Program-made: the position numbers and the translations under genes
The notes under the pieces: generated by a model
What the model saw: the letters and a program-made list of their open reading frames with translations, nothing else
The model's database searches: none
Told to the model about the DNA's origin: nothing
Shown here: piece after piece, positions 21,891 through 36,800 of the stretch
How positions within the stretch are numbered: position 1 is the stretch's first letter
How the letters are laid out: every line of letters begins with the position of its first letter
Assembly (NCBI GenBank): GCA_035048495.1
Contig: CM068544.1
Span: 16,176,138-16,240,137, forward strand
Reading direction: 5' to 3'
Length of the DNA: 64,000 nt
Source: Euptelea pleiosperma
Lineage: Eukaryota > Streptophyta > Magnoliopsida > Ranunculales > Eupteleaceae

Positions 21891-24800
21891 CTGTATAAAA
21901 AAGCATAAATTTTAATTACAACTGAGATACTTGGTAGATTGCACAGCAAACATACGGGGAAAATGAGAAAAGAAGAGTAAGAGTTCAGGGTTAAGACATG
22001 AAAGAAGAAAAAAAGAGGGTCAAGTAGAAAAAGAATCAATATTTTACCAAATAGAGTGAACATGCAGCATCAAACCGGGCATGAGGATAGCATCCCACCA
22101 TGCATATTGAGCATCACACTCAACAGAACATTTTCAGACTCCAATTATCTCTTAAAGATAATTCTAAACAGTATACACATAGTTTACATTTTGAATTTAC
22201 TTGCTCTACTTTTTTAATATCCCTTTGATTGTAACATTTAATTCTTGCAATCATCTCAACCAAGTAAATGTTGGACCATTCAGTTTGGTAAGCACCCATT
22301 TTATTATCCAAGGCATTTTCACACTACGTCGATCCACAACTTTTTCTTTTTCCCTTGCCCTTTCCTTGAAATGTATTAATCAAATAAGATGATATGCAAT
22401 AATGGAAAATCCAGGTTAAGAGTCTGAACAGCGAATTTGCACTCCAAAAGTTTAGAAGATAAAAAGCAATATGCACTGCCTCATATGGCCCATGCGAACT
22501 CCATCAAGAGTTGATTTTTCTTCTTGACCATTCGGCATTGTAGTATACAAACGGTTGTGCATCAATACATTATCTTGAAGTCTATGTAACAAGGAAACTC
22601 TATTTTCTAAGAATTTTCCATGTTGGACACATGCCGACACACCTTTTCAAAGTTCAAACAAATCTCAATTTATTCAAAAAAAATGTTTTCAGCTATTATT
22701 TGTACATGGTTTATGTGATTTTAATGTTTATCAGCTTAATCTAAGTGTTCTTTCTATATTGCATACTTAACATGGACAAAAGTATTTATCACTGCCATTC
22801 TCTTGGTGTATCATATTTGGAAATGGAACTTAGAAATTTAGCATTCAATCATTTTAAGATGTTTCGATGGGATTTTCGAAGGAGAAATCGCCGGTGGAAA
22901 AGATTTTGGGAAAACTCAATCCCTCCTAGAGAGCAAGCATTCTCTTGGACAATTGTGCTTGACAAAATTTTTACCATGGATCATCTAATCAGTAGATCCT
23001 TGATACACAGCAAGGATTAAAGAATCAAGGACTTGAAATCCTTTGGAAGTCCACTTGGACAGAAACAGAACCCCCGCAGCCTATCATATGGAAATCCCAT
23101 TGAAAGATCCCTAAGTATGGAGGATCGACCGGGCTTGGGAGACGAGGCAACCGGAGGGAAATAAACCCTCGGTCGACCGGTCTGGGAGGACTGAGTGACT
23201 GCTCAGACTGGGCGACTAGTCTCAGGAACCGGTCTCAATAAGACCTCGATTTATGAGCACACCTTCTCCCTCCCCATTCATTATAAATACCCTCCCCCTA
23301 TCCTTCTAACTCACCAATGCACTCTACTATCTCTTAAGTTCTTCACCTTCAAGAGATTTGATATTTGCTTATTTGCCTTCGTGTTTGTTTCGGTGTTCTA
23401 ACCTTGCTCGACTTGTGGGAGATACGCTCCAACACTTGGTGCCCTTCGTGTGAAAGCGATTCAGTGATTGGTCCAGGTGGCGGTTCTGCGCAGTGCCTTA
23501 GATTCAGCTTTAGCAACATCGAAGCATTCTCGTCAATCTCGGTTGAGAGGTAACTTTGTATGTAGGGAGCTTGCTCTTTAGAAACGTTATCCATATTGGT
23601 TTGTCTTACCTATATTTGTTACCCTGCTTAAGTCAAGAAAAGTTCTTGACAGGGCTGGAGTTCGATTGCGGCCGTACTCCGTTATTATCGATTGCGATCG
23701 AGACCAGGTCCTTTACCCTATTCAATATTGTAACTGTGTTTAAATATTGAATTAAAAAGGTGACAAGCTTGGTGGAGCTATTTAGCGAGTGAACGTAGGT
23801 GTTGATACACTGAACCACTATAAATACTTGTGTTGTGGATTGTTATCTATTTACTTACTACTTCAGTTGATTAATCTGTTAAGCATATCAGTAATCAACT
23901 TAGGCTAAAAATTAATAGACCTATTCACCTCCCTTCTAGGTCTTCTTATACATATCAAGGGAACTTCGATTGGTATCAGAGCCTAACACTTATGCAAAGG
24001 TTTAACCACCTAAGTGAGATCCTTTCCTTGAAATGGCTATGAAAGAAGAGGGTAACTCTGTTTCTCGACCTCCTTTGTTCGATGGCTCAAACTACGCCTA
24101 CTGGCTAGGATGAGTATATTCCTAAAATCACTTGATGGAAGGATGTGGGAATCCATCGAGGTGGGTTGGACTTGGCCCACTGAAGAGATTATTGTTGGAG
24201 AGAAAACAACAGTTAGAAATAAAGATAAAACCATTTGGTCCATTGTAGATAAATATGCATATAATGGTTACTTCAAATAGTTTTTTACTGTATTATAACG
24301 AGTCATGTGTGTTTTACTGCTTGCTTTAGCATTTCCTAAAATATCAGTACATGTTTCCTACTTTTCCACAATTTGTGTATACATTTCCCTAGTTTTCCAA
24401 ATTTTAAGACCTAATTTCACTGAATTATTTTGATTTTCAAGACCATCAAACTGCAGTTTTAGATGTAAGAGAAACAAGGGAAGAGCTAGGATTGTCAAGG
24501 ACAATGAAGAATATACCACAACAAATTTCAACTCGCACAATATTTCTATGCAAGAGAGTTTGCATAGGATCTACCTGCTACAACACAGAGAGTAGCTTAC
24601 TAAAATGTCAATACAATGCCCTCAAATACATAAAAGCATGTCATAAGAGAAGCACTAGCTAATACGCAGCCACAATTAGAAATATTTCTACACGTGCAAA
24701 TTTAATTGCAACTCCAGTGTTTGACATTTAGCTATGCAGTTGTTCTGGTTTAAATAAATGGTAGCTACAAACTATAAATTTCCAATGCAAATGTAATTTA

Positions 24801-27800
24801 TTCATTTTCTATATTTTGGATCATGGGGAAATGGAATGAATTACTTCGTCATACCAGAACCATACTATTATATAACAATCCCAAGTATGCCATGGGTGGA
24901 ACGTTTACACTTGATATTGAACTATATAATAATGGTAACCAAGCCATTTTGAAGGATCTAACATAGTCTCATAAATATTCATAATAGTCAATACAATAAT
25001 GTTTCTTTGATTATGAGGAACAAGTTATCTAACTTTAGTTGAAAGGTTGAAGCAAACCAATTGTCCTCCAGAAGAATGTCCATCTACAGAAAATGTTCCA
25101 TGTGATCCTCCCCAACCCCATGTGAAAACATTACCACCTGGATATCAACATTTAAAATGTAGGTTATTTGCAATCAAATAAGAAAAGACAAATAATTGAT
25201 ATGAGTTTAATAATAACTTTTAACTTAAAAAAGATGGTCATTAACAATGTATCATGGAGCTGGTTCACTTGAACAATGTAACATTTACTCAAATACAAAT
25301 TGCAACATCGCTAACTCAAGATAATACCATAGTCAACCACACTTGCACCATCAAGAAATTAATTCATAATTACATATTCTACAAATTACAAAAAAGAAAA
25401 AAGAACAAAAAGTCAAATTAATTTGGCCAGGGTGATGGCACAAGTTGAATATTTGTTCCTCTGAACCATCTATGAACTTTTAGCAATACCAGAACGATAG
25501 TCATAACACAAATCTGGTAGGTTTATCTTTACAATAGATAGAGGGGATATCAACGAGACCTCAAAATTTTCATTACAGTCATTCCCCAAGTTCAACGTGG
25601 TGTAACATTTCATTTTCTTGCTTCGATGTTCCTAAAATATAATAGACCAATAGGCCAGTCAATTTGCAACAGCCAACTACAAAAGTCTTTTTTGAATGGT
25701 TAGTATATTAGTTTCGTCCAAGGAAATAAATTTCGGTTTCGAGGTTTACTTCGACCAGCTCGGAAATGGAAATATTTCGTGGAAATATTTCGACCAGTGT
25801 GGAAATAATACATTTTCATGGAAATGATGAAAATAATGCGGAAATGATGGAAATATTACAGAAATGTTTGGGAAAAGTTTGGAAAATGATAAAACAAGCC
25901 TAAAAACACACTCAAACTATCAAACCATATATACAACCGTATGTAGTGTGGAAATGAATGACCATAGCGGTCTGTAATATGTTGAGACATGTATCTGATA
26001 GTCAGTCCAAATATTATTTAATTAGATAACTATTATTTAATTGCTTATTTAAAAAAAATCATAAATCAAGGTATTAACTAATCTTTATTCACTTACATTA
26101 GTGTCTTAATATTATATAATTTTAGAAAACCTATTTATTATTAACTTATAGCATTACTTAACTTTTTGAATGTTTAAATATTTTTTCCAAAAAAATATTT
26201 AACCCAACCAACTTGTAGAACGAGCTAAGTTATGCATATAATCCATTTATGCACAATCATGGATGTTTAGGGTAAAAACCAATGAAATTGGGGTTTTCCC
26301 CAAATTTTAAATTTTTACCCTAAATGATTTTCAATCTTTGCACAAATCAAGTGTAAATGCATCATAGATTCATAGATTTAATGCATTTACACCTAATCTA
26401 TCTATTTGTAGCAAGAAACGATAGCAAAAAAATTTATTGTTAACGCGAAATATTTCGACATGTATGGAAACATTTCGTGTATGTATTCTTTCATGTCTCG
26501 TTAATTTCGGGAAATTTATTTCCTTGGTTTTGTCTAATAAAACTCATTTGGAATTGGGAAAGGCTTTCCACAGTCAGGGCTTACATGTGACAACTGAGGT
26601 GAAAGGTCTGAAGGGTCCACATTTTTTCCTCCCACCCTTCAACCGTGTGTCAAGTTTCAGCCCAAATAACACATCCACCAAATTGAAAAAAAAAAGACAT
26701 GTTTCTTACATGTGGCAAACAAAGACATGTGGTGGAGGCGTATTGTGCCAACAGTTGCCACATAAGATAGGGCTATGTTAACAGGGTACGGCAGAGGTAG
26801 TCTGGAGACATCATGCGCATGGCATTTACACTAATAAGGTGAAGTGTTAGACATGGGTATGGCATACATTTAAGGTGTCCTGGTAACATAAGGAGAGGGT
26901 GAGATGGTGAAACATGTGGGACCCTTTGGACCTGGCAACTCGGTTACCAAACCAGTCTCCCCCAGGGCGTCTGTGCAAACTTATTTTGTTTACTATCTGT
27001 TTCGACAACTTTTTCCTCTGGGATTTGTTGCTTGTTACTTTTATACAATTATTGATGTCTTGTTTATTTGGATATTACCAAAAGATAAGCATCTGAACAC
27101 CTCATGTAATAACCCTCTAAACCCTAACTGGTGTGAACCTAATGCAAGGGCATTTTCAAACCGGGCTTGAGTGGGGCAGCTTGCATAAATGGGGCACACT
27201 CTAGGTGGGATGGCCTGTGTAAAATGGGACCTACGAAAGAGGGTTCAACCAAGGGCCTAGATCTCGGTTATGAGATAAAGGAATCTAATCTCACGCTACT
27301 AGCAGTCGCGGCTTTTGGGGAGTATTGGTTAAATGTCTTGCGTCAATGTAATATCAGAGCAAAGTTCAAAATTCCTGAGTGTGTTCTGGAAATATGTCTC
27401 AGATTAGTTCACAATTGTCAATTGCACTAGTTAAACTAATCGATGCAGTAAATCGTTTTGAGTAGTACCTATATATTAAACGACCGGATAAATCTTTTGG
27501 AGAGCAAACTAGAAGAGTCGATCTTCACTAGAGTTCCAATACGCAGTCACGGCTTTTGGGAGTATTGGTTAGATGTCCTGCATCAAAGTGGTATCAGAGC
27601 GGGAGGTCTCGTGTTCGAGACTCCTCACCGGGGGTGATTAATGCAGGGGCATTTTCACACCGAGCTTGAGTGGGGCAGCTTGCGTAAATGGGGCACGGTT
27701 GTTGTCAGTATGAGGTAGAATATAATATAAGGTCTATGGTGGGTGGAAATATGAAAGTGGGTGTAATTGGTTTTAACCTAATGATATAAATAATATTGTG

Positions 27801-30800
27801 GGACGTATGGAAGTGTTTTACACTCTCCAACGTTTTCCCCTTTTCTTCTCTCTTCTCTTCTCCCCACTAAACCCTAAACTTCTACTTGGTATCAGAGCAA
27901 GGTTTACCGGATCCGCATGCAAGCTTCAGGGGTGAATCTCCCCATGTCACAAACCTTCGAGAGGTGACCCTTATCGCTGACGTCATGCAGCTGTACGGCT
28001 GACGTCATCAGCCGTACGGACAAGTTGCCCATAATAAAAAAAAAACTCCACCATCCAGTAGCTTGCATTTTTCCAAGTATTTTGGTGATTTTTTGAGAAT
28101 TTATTTGGCCCTTTTTTATCATCTTATGGCTGTTCTTCGAAAAAATTGAAAAACAGCCCCGTTTTGGTTCGAGTTGATTTGCGATTTTTTGTGGAGCTTT
28201 TTGGCTTGATTGTTGCATCGTTTTGGTCCCCTCTATTATTATCTACATACCTATGCCTTTTTTTAAAATTGGTTGAGTATTGTTGCATCAGGTGTCAGAT
28301 GACATACAGAGAGTGTGTAAGTTGAAGAAAACTAAATGGTTTGAAATAGTCACTGAGGGCATGGTTTGAAAGATTCAGTGGAGCAGTGAGACAACTGGGA
28401 TACAGCCAAAGCCAGGCAGACCACACTCTCTATCAGACGAGTCGAGGGAACTACGACCATTCTGATTGTGTATGTGGATGACATTATTGTCACAAGGAAC
28501 TGTGCAACAGAAATTTCCAGACCTTAGGACTTCTTGGCAACTGAATTTGAAATTAAAGATTTGAGCACCTTGAAGTACTTCTTGGGCATTGAGGTTGCAC
28601 GATCGAATGAGGGAATATACATTTGCCAGATGAAATATGTATTGGATTTACTACAGGATACGGGCATGTTAAGTGCACGACTTGTGGATACCCCGATTGA
28701 AGCAAACCATCGATTAGATGGCTAATCAGGGGAACCTCTTGAAGACGTGGGTAGTTTCCAGAGACTTGTGGGACGTCTCATCTACCTAGCTCACACACGA
28801 CCGGATATCGCGTATGCCATGAGTGTGGTGAGTCAGTACATGCATGCGCCTCGCACACCACACCTGGAAGCTACTACCCGCATCTTGAGATACTTGAAGT
28901 CATCCCCAGGAAAGGGATTGTTATTTCTTCGTCATGGGCATATGAGGGTTGAAGGTTTTACTGATGTAGATTGGGCTGATGCCCAAGATGATAGACGGTC
29001 TACTTCAGGCTTTGTGGGAGGCAATCTAGTAACTTGGAGAAGCAAGAAGCAACAAGTGGTAGCTCGGTCAAGTGCGAAAGCAGAGTTCCGATCTATGGCT
29101 CATGGTTTATGTGAGCTACTATGGCTCAAAATTTTACTCAGAGAGCTAGGGTTCCCAATTGAGGGATCTATGTCACTATATTATGACAACAAGGCGGGCA
29201 TAAGCATTGCACATAATCCCGTGCAACATGATAGGACAAAGCACATTGAAGTGGATAGGCATTTTATTCGTGAGAAAGTCACATCGGGAGTAATCTGTAT
29301 GCCTACATCAGAACAAGTGGCAGATGTTTTCACCAAAGGTGTTGCAGTTGCTCCATTTCGGGCATGTTTGGGCAAGTTGGGCATGATCGATATCCATGCA
29401 CCAACTTGAGGGGGAGTGTTGTCAATATGAGGTAGAATATAATATAAGGTGTATGGTGGGTGGAGATATGAAAGTGGGTGTAATTGGTTTTAACCTAATG
29501 ATATAAATAATATTGTGGGACGTATGGAAGTGTTTTACACTCTCCAAAGTTTTCCCCTTTCTCTTCCTCTCTTCTCTTCTCTCCACTAAACCCTAAACTT
29601 CTACTACGGTCCGGGTGGGATGACCTGTGTGAAATGAGACATACAAAGGAGGGTTCGACCGAGGGCCTAGATCTGGGTTATGAGATAAAGGAATTTAATC
29701 TCACGCTACCAACAGTCGCAGCCTTTGGGGAGTATTGGTTAAATATCCTACGTCGGAACCTTAGTGTAGGCTCGTTCTTGTAGCACCTAGAATTTTTTTT
29801 TCCTTCAAAGGGCATTTTGGTAAACTATACAACCTAAGGTAACATTAGTAATTCCCTTCCTGAGTACATGGAACATAATGGTTAAGTCAACCTAATAACC
29901 CTAGAGATCCTGTCTTCGAAGTTGGAGGGCTTTCAGATAATTCCCTCTCGGAAGGGTATTTTTATAATTAGGGTTTATTTGATCTTTGCATCTTATTTTT
30001 CATTCATATAATGTTTATTTTATCATTACATGTGTATTAGAAGTTATGTGCAACCTTCTGGAGATTTTCGAAAAAATTCCATGTTGGGAGTATTTTTGTC
30101 TCTTATATATATGAATAATTCAATGCTATTTTTCAGTGTTCGGGGCATAACTTTTTACCCCGATGTCAGAGTTGTGATCCATACGTTGTTCTGAAATCCC
30201 TAGGTTATGTGTGTCGAATCATCGTCTAACGAGAAAATTGTAATTTCTTTGTTTTGGGCCCCGAAATTGGGTTTGAAATTTGAGCATTTTATTAATTATG
30301 GCAATAAATAATTTAATGAGTATTTGAGGTTTAATGGGCCTTGGTGAGGCCCATGTTCGGTGAATGTTTTGAGGCCCATATTGGTGCATTAAATTTCTGA
30401 GATTATTGTTATATTTGTTTAATTAATCACATACCACATAAGCATGAGGCATAAAGAGAGCAAACTTGGTTTGAGACCCATAAAAGAAATTAATAAAGCC
30501 TTATTGTGGAAAATTAGGAGGTTTGACAAAGGACATGACAACCTATCGATACAAGTAAATTTGGTAGCGGAAATTGCAATTGAGACAGTAATGTGGTTTG
30601 TTCATCTTATTGGTCTACTATTTAAAAAGGCCTTAAGGCATATCCAAGGTTTACGTAGATCTTAAAAAGGGTGTGCGGTTTAAGGTGGGGGATGGTAATA
30701 GGGTGTGATTTTGCGACGACTTGTGGTGTGGGGAAGATCTATTAAGCAGCTCCTTCCAATCCTTTTTTCAATATATCAAATCACAAAGTTAAACTCGTTA

Positions 30801-33800
30801 GCGATTACTTTGAAGGGTGGAGGAAACATTATGTGGGATGGAAACATTATGTGGGATCAGCCTTAAAAGAAAAAATCAATGATTGGGACTTTGATGGTAT
30901 TCTGCTTCTTCCAGTGTCTTAGTACAAGTATATTTGGGTAAACAGGATAGACAAGAATTTGGAAGTGGGAAGTTAAAGGGCCAATCCAAAGTTCTTTTAT
31001 TTTTCAAGGCCATAATAAAAATTGAGCCTCCTTCCCTGACAAGATTGGTTTGGAAAAGCCCCATTCCCTCCAAGATTATTTTCTTTATATGGCAGTTCTA
31101 GGTAAAATCCTTACCGTGGATTATCTTATCACAGGTAGAAGATCATTCCTATTATGTGTTCTCTATGCAAAGCAAATGGGGAAAAAGTTGAGCACTTGTT
31201 TCTCCACTATAATTTCTCAAATGCAATTTGGAAGAAAATTTTCCTCTCCCTTGTTATCAACTCGATCATACCTAGAAACGGTGATTAAGCTTCTCCTAGA
31301 CTATAAGAACAACATATTTTTGCAAGAGAGATAGTGTCCTATAGAGATTCCTCCCATTTGCCATTTGGTTCGCCATTAGGGAAAAAAGGTATAACTATGT
31401 TTTTTAAATCATGGTTGAATCCTTTTGGTCCATCATACTCAATATCAAGGTGTTACTATTCTTTTAGTCATCAATTCTAGAAGAATTTGGGTCATTAATA
31501 GAGCCAAAGCCTCGCTTTCACAGGAAGTCTTATGCATGGTTCAAAGTCTCATTCTGTCTCGGTTCATCTTGACTGAGAACATTAGTTCCAACAAGGTACC
31601 GAAATAATATATAGGGATATATATCGTTCCACCAAAAGTCTAATTTTGAGTTTTAAAACTGGTTTAGAACCTTATTTTATAGCATACGTGGTTTTGTTAA
31701 CACATAAAGATAAAAAACAAATCTAAGCTTAATTAAACATAAAAATGATTTATCTTATCGAGACCTATCATTTTTTTCCATCTCGTTCCATCAGCTAATC
31801 AGAACAGCAAAACCAAATTATACTTTGAACCTCAATCTTATGTACTTCACCTGATAGAATGCCTCACTTGTTTTCCTTGTGTTTTGCTCATGTTTTTGAG
31901 TATTTTCCATCCTTTCTAACAAAATACCTTTACTTATCAAAATAAATATAAAAATCAATTGAGAACATTAGGAAATTTTAGTTATGAAAACTACATTATC
32001 TTTTAGGTAATAAGTTTTGTGGGAACTTTACCACAAATTGCAGCTGTATGCTTCCAACCACAAGATATCTGCACAACATAAGCTTTTAAGCAGTGTAAGA
32101 AGGCACAGTTTGAATCTATTTTGTATGAAAACATTCAATATTCATGTTCCATAAGATAGCAGTACAAACCTTACATGCAGGAAATTTCAAGAATGGACCT
32201 TCCACTCTTTCTGGTATTTGGATGACATTTGTGCAACTAAGATCAAAAGAACATGTCAACTAGTGAAGATATCAAAATTCATATAGCTGAAATTGGAACC
32301 ATACTGGATAAACATAACAAGTTTCAAGCTTTTGGTTCTTGTAATAAACTATAAAGGTCGTAGATACCCGATTCCAAGGCAACCATTCTCATTTGAGCCC
32401 CATGCATATAGTTCTCCCCCACCTGTATGTTAAATAATGACCATAAACTAGAATTGAATTGTTAATTTGCAAGTGGATCGTCAAGGGAATGTAATGTTGA
32501 GGGTAGCTCATAGGAATTCATGATCAAAATACATGGATAACACACTAACTAGGTGAAAGAAATATATTTGTGTCATCTAGTAGTTCATGTCTTTCATTTA
32601 GCACTTAAAAAGAGGTAAAATCATGTTGTCTAATAATCTTTAGGTTAGTGGTTTTAGATGTTCACATCAAGAAATGGAAGAGGGAATGAAAATAAAAGAT
32701 GCCCAAGAATAAGGTGGTGGAATTTAAAAGGGGAAAAAGTGGTACGTTTCATTAATAAATTGAAAAGTGTGGAATGTAAAAGTAGAGAGTACTAATGGCT
32801 AAATATATTAAAAGGAAGCAAAAGACGTCCTTGGAGAATCTAAAGGAAAAATTCATACACACAAGGAAATTTGGTGGTGGAATGATGAGGTTCAAAAGGC
32901 CATTAGAGAAAAGAGGATTTATTACAAGACCTGGCAACTTTCTAGAAACAATGAGAACTTAGAAATATATACATAAAAATGCTAAAAAGGAAGCAAACAA
33001 AGTGGTACACAAGAACAAACATAAAACATATGATAGTCTATATAATAAATTAGGGACAAAAAGGGGTGAAAAAGATGTCTACAAGCTCGCACCAACAAGA
33101 GAAAGAAATGCTAGAGATATAGATCATGTAAGATGCATTAAGGGTGACGACCAAAGAGTCTTAGTGAAAGATGAAGAAATAAAGGAAATGTGGAAGACTT
33201 ATTTCGATAAATTATAAAATGACGATAACATAATGGACATGGAAGTAAATTGAAATACTAGGGAGAATATAGATCATACAGACTTTCATAAAATAAGGGT
33301 ATGGCAACTGAAAGCAACTTCAGCTAAGATGAAGACAGGTAGGGACTTAGGACCATATGGTATCCCAATAGAGGTGTGGAAATGCATGGGAGGAATTGGA
33401 TTGTCCTGGATTACTAAGTTATTTAACAATATCTTGAAGACAAGAAAAATGTCAAATAAATGTAGTACAGAGCTGCACAAATTATCGTGGCATCAAACTT
33501 ATGAGCCACACTGAAACTATGGGAAAGAGTGGAGTAAAGATTAAGGCAAAAGATAAAGATATCTGAAAACCAATTTAGATTTATGCCAAAAAGGTCGACC
33601 AAGAAGATGCACTTCAAGGCCCGCGGATCTAACTTGTCCCTCGAAGAACGATGAATATGGACATAGCAAACAGACCCAAAGACCTTGAGAGGAACAACGA
33701 AGCCCGGACGATCAGGAATCAAGAGAGAGAGGGGAGTCTGAAATCCTAGAACCCGAGATGGCATACGATTGATGAGGTAAGCTGCAAGTAAGACAGATTC

Positions 33801-36800
33801 AGACTAATAGTGTTTCAAAACCTACATGCCTAACCGGAGAGCATGCTCAACTTCAAGAAGGTGACAGTTTTTGCACTCAGCAATCCCATTTTGTTGAGGT
33901 GTGGGGGGATACGAGGTCAAATGAACAATGCCATGAGATGCAAAGTAGAATTTAAGGCCTCCATCTAAGTATTCCACACCACCCCCCCCCCCCCCCCCCC
34001 CCTCCTCCATTGTGAGAGCGAAGAATCTTGACAGTGGTATGGAACTGAGTGGTAACCATCTTATAGGAGTTGAAAAATGAAGAACGCATCATCTTTGGTT
34101 CTCATAAGGTACACCCAGGTACATCCACTAAAGTCATCCACAAAGGTAACAAAGTACCGATATCTAAACAAAGAAGTCACAGGCGCAGGGAACCACATAT
34201 CAGAATGCACAATAGAAAAATGAGTGATACTTTTATTCTCACTAATGGGAAAAATAGAACGACAATGCTTTGTAAGTTCACATGTTTCACAATGAAAAAG
34301 AACTGCAAAAATAGAAGAGAAAGCAAGAAAGACACGCTTTAAGACAGACATAGGGACATGACCTAGCCGGTTATGCCCCTAGTCACAAAAATCTCCGAAT
34401 TCATGAATCAATACCCGATTAATCGGTAAAATCTCCGATTAATCAAAAACTCAGCGATTAATCAGCGATTTTGCCGATTAATCGGCTGAGATCCATTTGT
34501 TTCCCCTTTTGATTTCGATTTTCCCGATTTTGGAATTATAAATGATATCTCATGCTTATGAGTCATGACTTATTACTATGGAATTATAGGTGTGGTTTTC
34601 ATCATATAAATGGGTTTTGTTAAAAGCAACATTTCTAACTTGAAAAATGCTATGATATATTTTTTATTTTTGCCGATTTCTACCGAATTTTCCCGACTTG
34701 ACCACTTGCCGATTTATTGCCGAATCCCGACTTTGTGAGGGTTATGCCAAAGCATTAATATGTCTTTATTGACTCGACTACTACTATTGATGTTGGACTA
34801 GTGTGAAGATGAAGAAACCGAAAAATCCAGGATGTATAAGCCACCGTCCTCATGTCCACTGCCAATCGTCTGCCTCGACTCCAGATCCTGAAATACACAA
34901 TGCAATTGAGGAACATGCAAAACAGAAGACAGAGAGAGAGCTGGTGTGGCATGAAAGATAGAGGAATAGGTACCATCAGCTATCCTAACTTTGTCACGAC
35001 CAGAACAAATACCATAGCTAGAAAAAATGGACATACTAGTCATGTGATCATACGCCCCTGAATCGATGATCCAAAAAGGGCTGAAATGTACAATAGAGGC
35101 GGAAAAAGCAGTCCTAGTACCTGTGTGAGCAAATGCCGATGTGGAAGTGGAAGCCTGGCCATTGAGTTGGGCCATCATGAGGTGAAGGCGCTCAAGATCT
35201 GCAGGAGAGAACAAGTCCATGTCTCCAGAGGAGGTAGACACTGGAGGTGCAGTGTTCTGAGTAACTAAGTATGCCGTATGAGATCCCTATTTGGCTGGGT
35301 GACGCTGGCAAGAATTCGAGGCCTGCTTTGGGGGACACCCATGGAGCTTCGGCAAGTGTCCTGGATATGGTCCATGCGACCACAGTGATCACACTTGGGT
35401 CGGGGTTTGTTTCCAGGCTCCTTCGAACTGGATTTCTGGCCCTTCTGATTGGCAGCAGGTAGGGCAGATTGGTCCTGAGTATCAATCCAACTGTGGAGTT
35501 GCATAGTTGAGCGGCGACTTTCCTCCCCCTAAATGTAAGCATCGACCTGGGCTAGAGAAGTGGGAGCAAGATCCCTGCTAAGGATCTGAACGCGAGCTCC
35601 CTCAAAGCTAAGATGAAGGCTGGGGAGAAACTAGAAGATCCGAGAACGTTCAACCATTGCCTTGAAGGACTTGACGTCATCTGCGCACACGGGGGAGTAA
35701 CTCTGGTAGTGATCGATCTCCTCCCATTTGCTTCAAAGGGAAGCGTAGTATGTACCAAGCTTCATCTCCCCCTGACGAAGACAAGCAATCTCTTGCTCTA
35801 GTTCATAGAGCTTAGCATAATTCCCCACCTGGGAATATGTCTGAGATACTGCATCCCAAACATCTTTGGCCGTTGGTAGGAACATAAATACTTTGCTGGT
35901 CTGGGTTTGCATCGAATGAAGGAGCCAGGGTATCACAGTCAAGTTCTCTATAACCCATATCCTGTGAGATTTGTCTATCGAATCTGGTTTTTTCACAGCA
36001 CCGGTCAGGTACTCACTGTAGCCACAACCCCCAATGCACATGAGAGCAGAAGTCTTCCATTCCAGGTAGTTGGTGCCATCGAGCTTCATTGTGGTGATGC
36101 AGAGCTGATGGTTGTGATCTCCATGAGTCATGAGTCACAGAACTACCCTTAGAGGAAGAGCCAGAAATCTCGGATGTGACATCGAAAGAACTCATCGAAG
36201 CAGAACTACCAAAAATAGCAGGTAGTGGATCGAAGGCTCCCAAAATCCCAAAGCAAGATCCAGAGGATCCCCAAAGGCCCAATGGGTAGTGCGCCTAGGT
36301 AGGAGGGCCCAAGGAGGTATGATTTTGAATGTTTGGATGGGTATCCTGGAGGGGGCGGCTAGGTCAGAGAAGCCTCCCGTTGTGCAAATCTTGAGAAAAT
36401 AAAAAACCCAATATTCTTGAGATCAGGCCGGTTTTGGGAAACTGGTGCTCCGGGGTCAAAAACTTGAGAGACGACTGTCTGACAATCCCAAGGAGGATAC
36501 TGGAGAGGGCGGCTAGGAAAAAGTCCTACTGTGGTGTGGATCTCGAGGAAATAAAAAATCCAAAAAACTCAAAACGTGTTGGCCAGAAAATCGATGGAGA
36601 AGCTTAAGTAGAGGATGACGACTGGATCTCTGATCCAACTGAGGGAAAAAACAAGCCAGAAAATCAGAACCTCTAGTGTTTTTCCCTAGGATTGATCCAC
36701 AGATCGCGCAAGAATGCTCTCTGCGATTTCTCCAAGTGCTTTCGCCGACTCCGGATGCTCACATAACAATCTTAGATTGGAATGGAGGCTTTAGGGGACA

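Larger units (their letters stand above)
27635..29762 (+). mobile_element. TRIM 3' LTR, split by a copia insertion
   Basis: The LTR begins TGATTAATGCAGGGGC at 27635, matches the TRIM 5' LTR up to the ACGGT at 27695-27699, and resumes at the second ACGGT (29606-29610), running to about 29757. The 1906 bases between are the copia element at 27700-29605. Confidence 0.85.
33598..36282 (-). pseudogene. Copia gag-protease-integrase remnant
   Basis: Minus-strand order: N-terminus near 36282; gag core [17 protein letters not shown] (about 36085), ending [15 protein letters not shown]; zinc knuckle [14 protein letters not shown] (near 35390); aspartic protease [12 protein letters not shown] (near 35070), with Tyr in place of the usual Ser/Thr after DSGA; pre-integrase CETCELTKH; integrase with HSDMWFP (first Asp), [10 protein letters not shown] and [16 protein letters not shown] (Glu). 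Multiple frameshifts. A C-run of about 24 bases at 33978-34001 interrupts the integrase. Confidence 0.85.

Noticed and set aside
22452..22640. Minus frame that could be another RCC1 exon
   Set aside because: No RCC1 motif, and the flanking exons join in phase without it (GGQL to GHGN).
27589..27625. tRNA or SINE promoter-like text (GTGTTCGAGACTCC)
   Set aside because: It directly follows a primer binding site and lies inside a TRIM; no proper A box or cloverleaf was seen.
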